From: Bacteroidota bacterium | GTDB taxonomy: Bacteria > Bacteroidota > Ignavibacteria > Kryptoniales > JAKASW01 | Direction of reading: 5' to 3' | DNA length: 53,181 nt | Assembly: GCA_021845665.1 (NCBI GenBank) | Contig: JAJZVO010000028.1 | Location: 1-53,181, forward strand | In this document: one piece after another, positions 52,164 to 53,181 of the stretch | Position numbering within the stretch: position 1 is the stretch's first letter | Layout: each line of letters starts with the position of its first letter | Notes under the pieces: generated by a model | Database searches by the model: none | Seen by the model: the letters and a program-made list of their open reading frames with translations, nothing else | What the model was told of the DNA's origin: nothing | Position numbers and translations under genes: made by a program

Positions 52164-52868
52164 ATGGTACTCTACCTGGAAAAGGAACAGCAAAACAAGT
52201 TCACAACTGACGAGAATGTCAGCAAGCTCATCGATTTAAACGAGGAGAAGTTCGCGAAGGTGCCGGAGCTGCTGAACGCGAACGGGAGGCTCAAGAATGT
52301 ACTTGGGCAGATTTCAGCGCTCGCTTCCCAGAAGGTGAATGCGACGAAAGGGACGCGGGACGCAAAGACCGCCGAGAGAACGAAGCTTGTAAAACTGACG
52401 CTGAAGGTTTCGGGGTCGCTTGTGAGTCTCGCGATACAGGAGAAGGACCCGGTGACGAAGGAAAAGGCGATGGTACGCAGACGCGCGCTTGAGAGGATGA
52501 GGCCCGAGGACCTGAAACGAAAGGCAACTACCGTCTACGAGCTGGCAAATGCGAGGCTGGCGGATCTCGCGACGCGCGGGACAACGGTCGAGACCCTGGC
52601 CGCGCTGAAGGCGGAGACTGAGGTTTTCAGTAAAGCGGTCGCGAATCAAAACCTCGGGATGGGTCAGCAGACATCGGCCACTAAAAGCATCCCGGATCTC
52701 TTCAGAGATGCCGACGAGATCATCTACGAAGATATAAACGGTCTCATGGAACATGTCGAGGGTGATTACCCGGGATTGTTCGCCGAGTTCAACGAGGTGA
52801 AGAGGATCAAGGACCTGGGGATCAGGCACAATCCGCCCCCGGCTCCACCTCAGCCACCGGCGAAGTAA
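52164..52868 (+). CDS. Conserved hypothetical helical protein
   Basis: The 234-residue protein is mostly helical and rich in Lys, Glu and Ala. I do not recognise a named family. Segments include FTTDENVSKLIDLNEEKFAK, a basic middle (KEKAMVRRRALERM) and the C-terminal DADEIIYEDINGLMEHVEGD, ending in a proline-rich tail (PPPAPPQPPAK). No signal peptide or membrane helix is present. AGGAGGT lies just ahead of the ATG at 52164. A truncated copy of its last third is at 49865-50095. Confidence 0.7.
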   Translation: MVLYLEKEQQNKFTTDENVSKLIDLNEEKFAKVPELLNANGRLKNVLGQISALASQKVNATKGTRDAKTAERTKLVKLTLKVSGSLVSLAIQEKDPVTKEKAMVRRRALERMRPEDLKRKATTVYELANARLADLATRGTTVETLAALKAETEVFSKAVANQNLGMGQQTSATKSIPDLFRDADEIIYEDINGLMEHVEGDYPGLFAEFNEVKRIKDLGIRHNPPPAPPQPPAK

Positions 52869-53023
52869 GTGGTGGATAGTAAGTAGGTAGAAGTATACCC
52901 TGCCGCCGGCGGAGCGAACCCGACGGCGGCAAGGGAAATTCAGTGAAGAGAGTTGTACCCCCTTTTTCCGGCCGGGCTCGATGCGCGTTTGAGAGCGGAG
53001 GGGCGGGGGTGATTGGACTATCA

Positions 53024-53181
53024 GGTTGTTGAAAAACTCTCTCTGAATTTTTTGATAGGGGTCGAAAGAAGCGAATGATATATTATATTTTTGTTGTTCA
53101 TTAGAGATCATTCATCAGAATTGGGGCGATAGACGGATGCGCGGCACACAAGATCATCAAGGCCCAATGTTCAGCTACGTT
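53024..53181 (+). mobile_element. Left end of an insertion sequence
   Basis: A likely terminal sequence TCAGGTTGTTGAAAAACTCT begins at about 53020-53026, and a transposase-like ORF follows. The element runs off the window. The family is probably IS1182- or IS5-like, judged only from the first transposase residues and the end sequence. Confidence 0.45.
53137..53181 (+). CDS. Transposase N-terminus (partial)
   Basis: From ATG 53137 the last 15 codons of the window read MRGTQDHQGPMFSYV. This resembles the start of IS1182-type transposases (M-x-G-x6-MFSY). The gene is cut by the window edge; the strand and frame are clear but the family is a guess from a short segment. Confidence 0.5.
   Translation, partial: MRGTQDHQGPMFSYV

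Overview
The window looks like chromosomal DNA of a Bacteroidota/Chlorobiota-type bacterium, most likely of the Ignavibacteria-Kryptonia side of that group. The evidence is a secreted protein with a type IX sorting tail (12205-13173), a DUF3078 protein, a UpxY/NusG-like regulator in front of polysaccharide genes, many starts with weak Shine-Dalgarno sites, and four candidate promoters of the Bacteroidota -33/-7 type. The placement is an inference from gene content; no rRNA is present.

Layout. 1-420: a repeat copy, a 159-bp tandem duplication and tRNA-Arg(UCU). 591-11642: housekeeping genes on the + strand (M16 peptidase, alanine dehydrogenase, the complex I genes nuoG-nuoH-nuoI, YjbQ, DUF192, M23 peptidase, an NRAMP transporter, a tandem universal stress protein). 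12205-13173 (-): the type IX secreted protein. 13542-18579: isoprenoid genes (fni, polyprenyl synthase), ptsH-ptsI and a Crp/Fnr regulator. 18917-24441: a complete hoxEFUYH-hoxW operon for a NAD-linked group 3d [NiFe] hydrogenase, behind a near-perfect sigma-54 promoter and a five-codon leader ORF. 24566-28714 (-): dnaB, a family 4 uracil-DNA glycosylase, a frameshifted PAS-domain remnant and hemN. 29121-31604: a small membrane protein, prfA, a deletion-type junction between DUF423 and DUF3078 genes, and tRNA-Asn. 31819-40074: an exopolysaccharide locus (UpxY-like antiterminator, DprE1-like and DprE2-like enzymes, a HAD phosphatase, an SLBB export protein, a Wzc-like tyrosine kinase).

41350-50811 is an unusual mosaic. 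Intact small toxin-antitoxin-type modules (MntA-HepT, HicA-HicB, HicB-HicA, two DUF4258-DUF2283 pairs, DUF2442-DUF4160, a nucleotidyltransferase pair, PIN plus partner, a 23S-IVP four-helix protein) alternate with broken genes. The broken genes include parE, hicA, a dprE2 3' end, the 5' halves of a nucleotide-sugar dehydrogenase and of gmd, and the 3' end of the gene found whole at 52164. Every gene is on the + strand. Between them recur degenerate low-complexity arrays with exact shared words (GAACTAAGAAC six times; a 22-bp word ending CTCTCACGCTTTGC), and these arrays repeatedly sit at or close to the point where a gene is cut. I read it as a polysaccharide operon that has been shredded and filled with TA cassettes by recombination at these arrays; this is the strongest candidate for something undescribed. 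50812-52163 holds more repeats, including a 21-bp tandem array related to one at 42868. The window ends in the first 15 codons of an apparent IS transposase.

How the genes work together. nuoGHI and hoxEFUYH are two redox modules with related iron-sulfur subunits: quinone-linked NADH oxidation and reversible H2/NAD+ chemistry. hoxW processes HoxH, but the hyp maturation genes are not in the window. UpxY, the Dpr enzymes, SLBB and Wzc form the front of a surface-polysaccharide operon, yet no intact glycosyltransferase, flippase or polymerase is visible. Several accessory genes carry fresh-looking inactivating changes: a 7-bp duplication in the PAS gene, TGA at a conserved Trp in DUF4160, and TAA at codon 17 in PIN. 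Lesions were judged by eye from protein-family memory without database searches.
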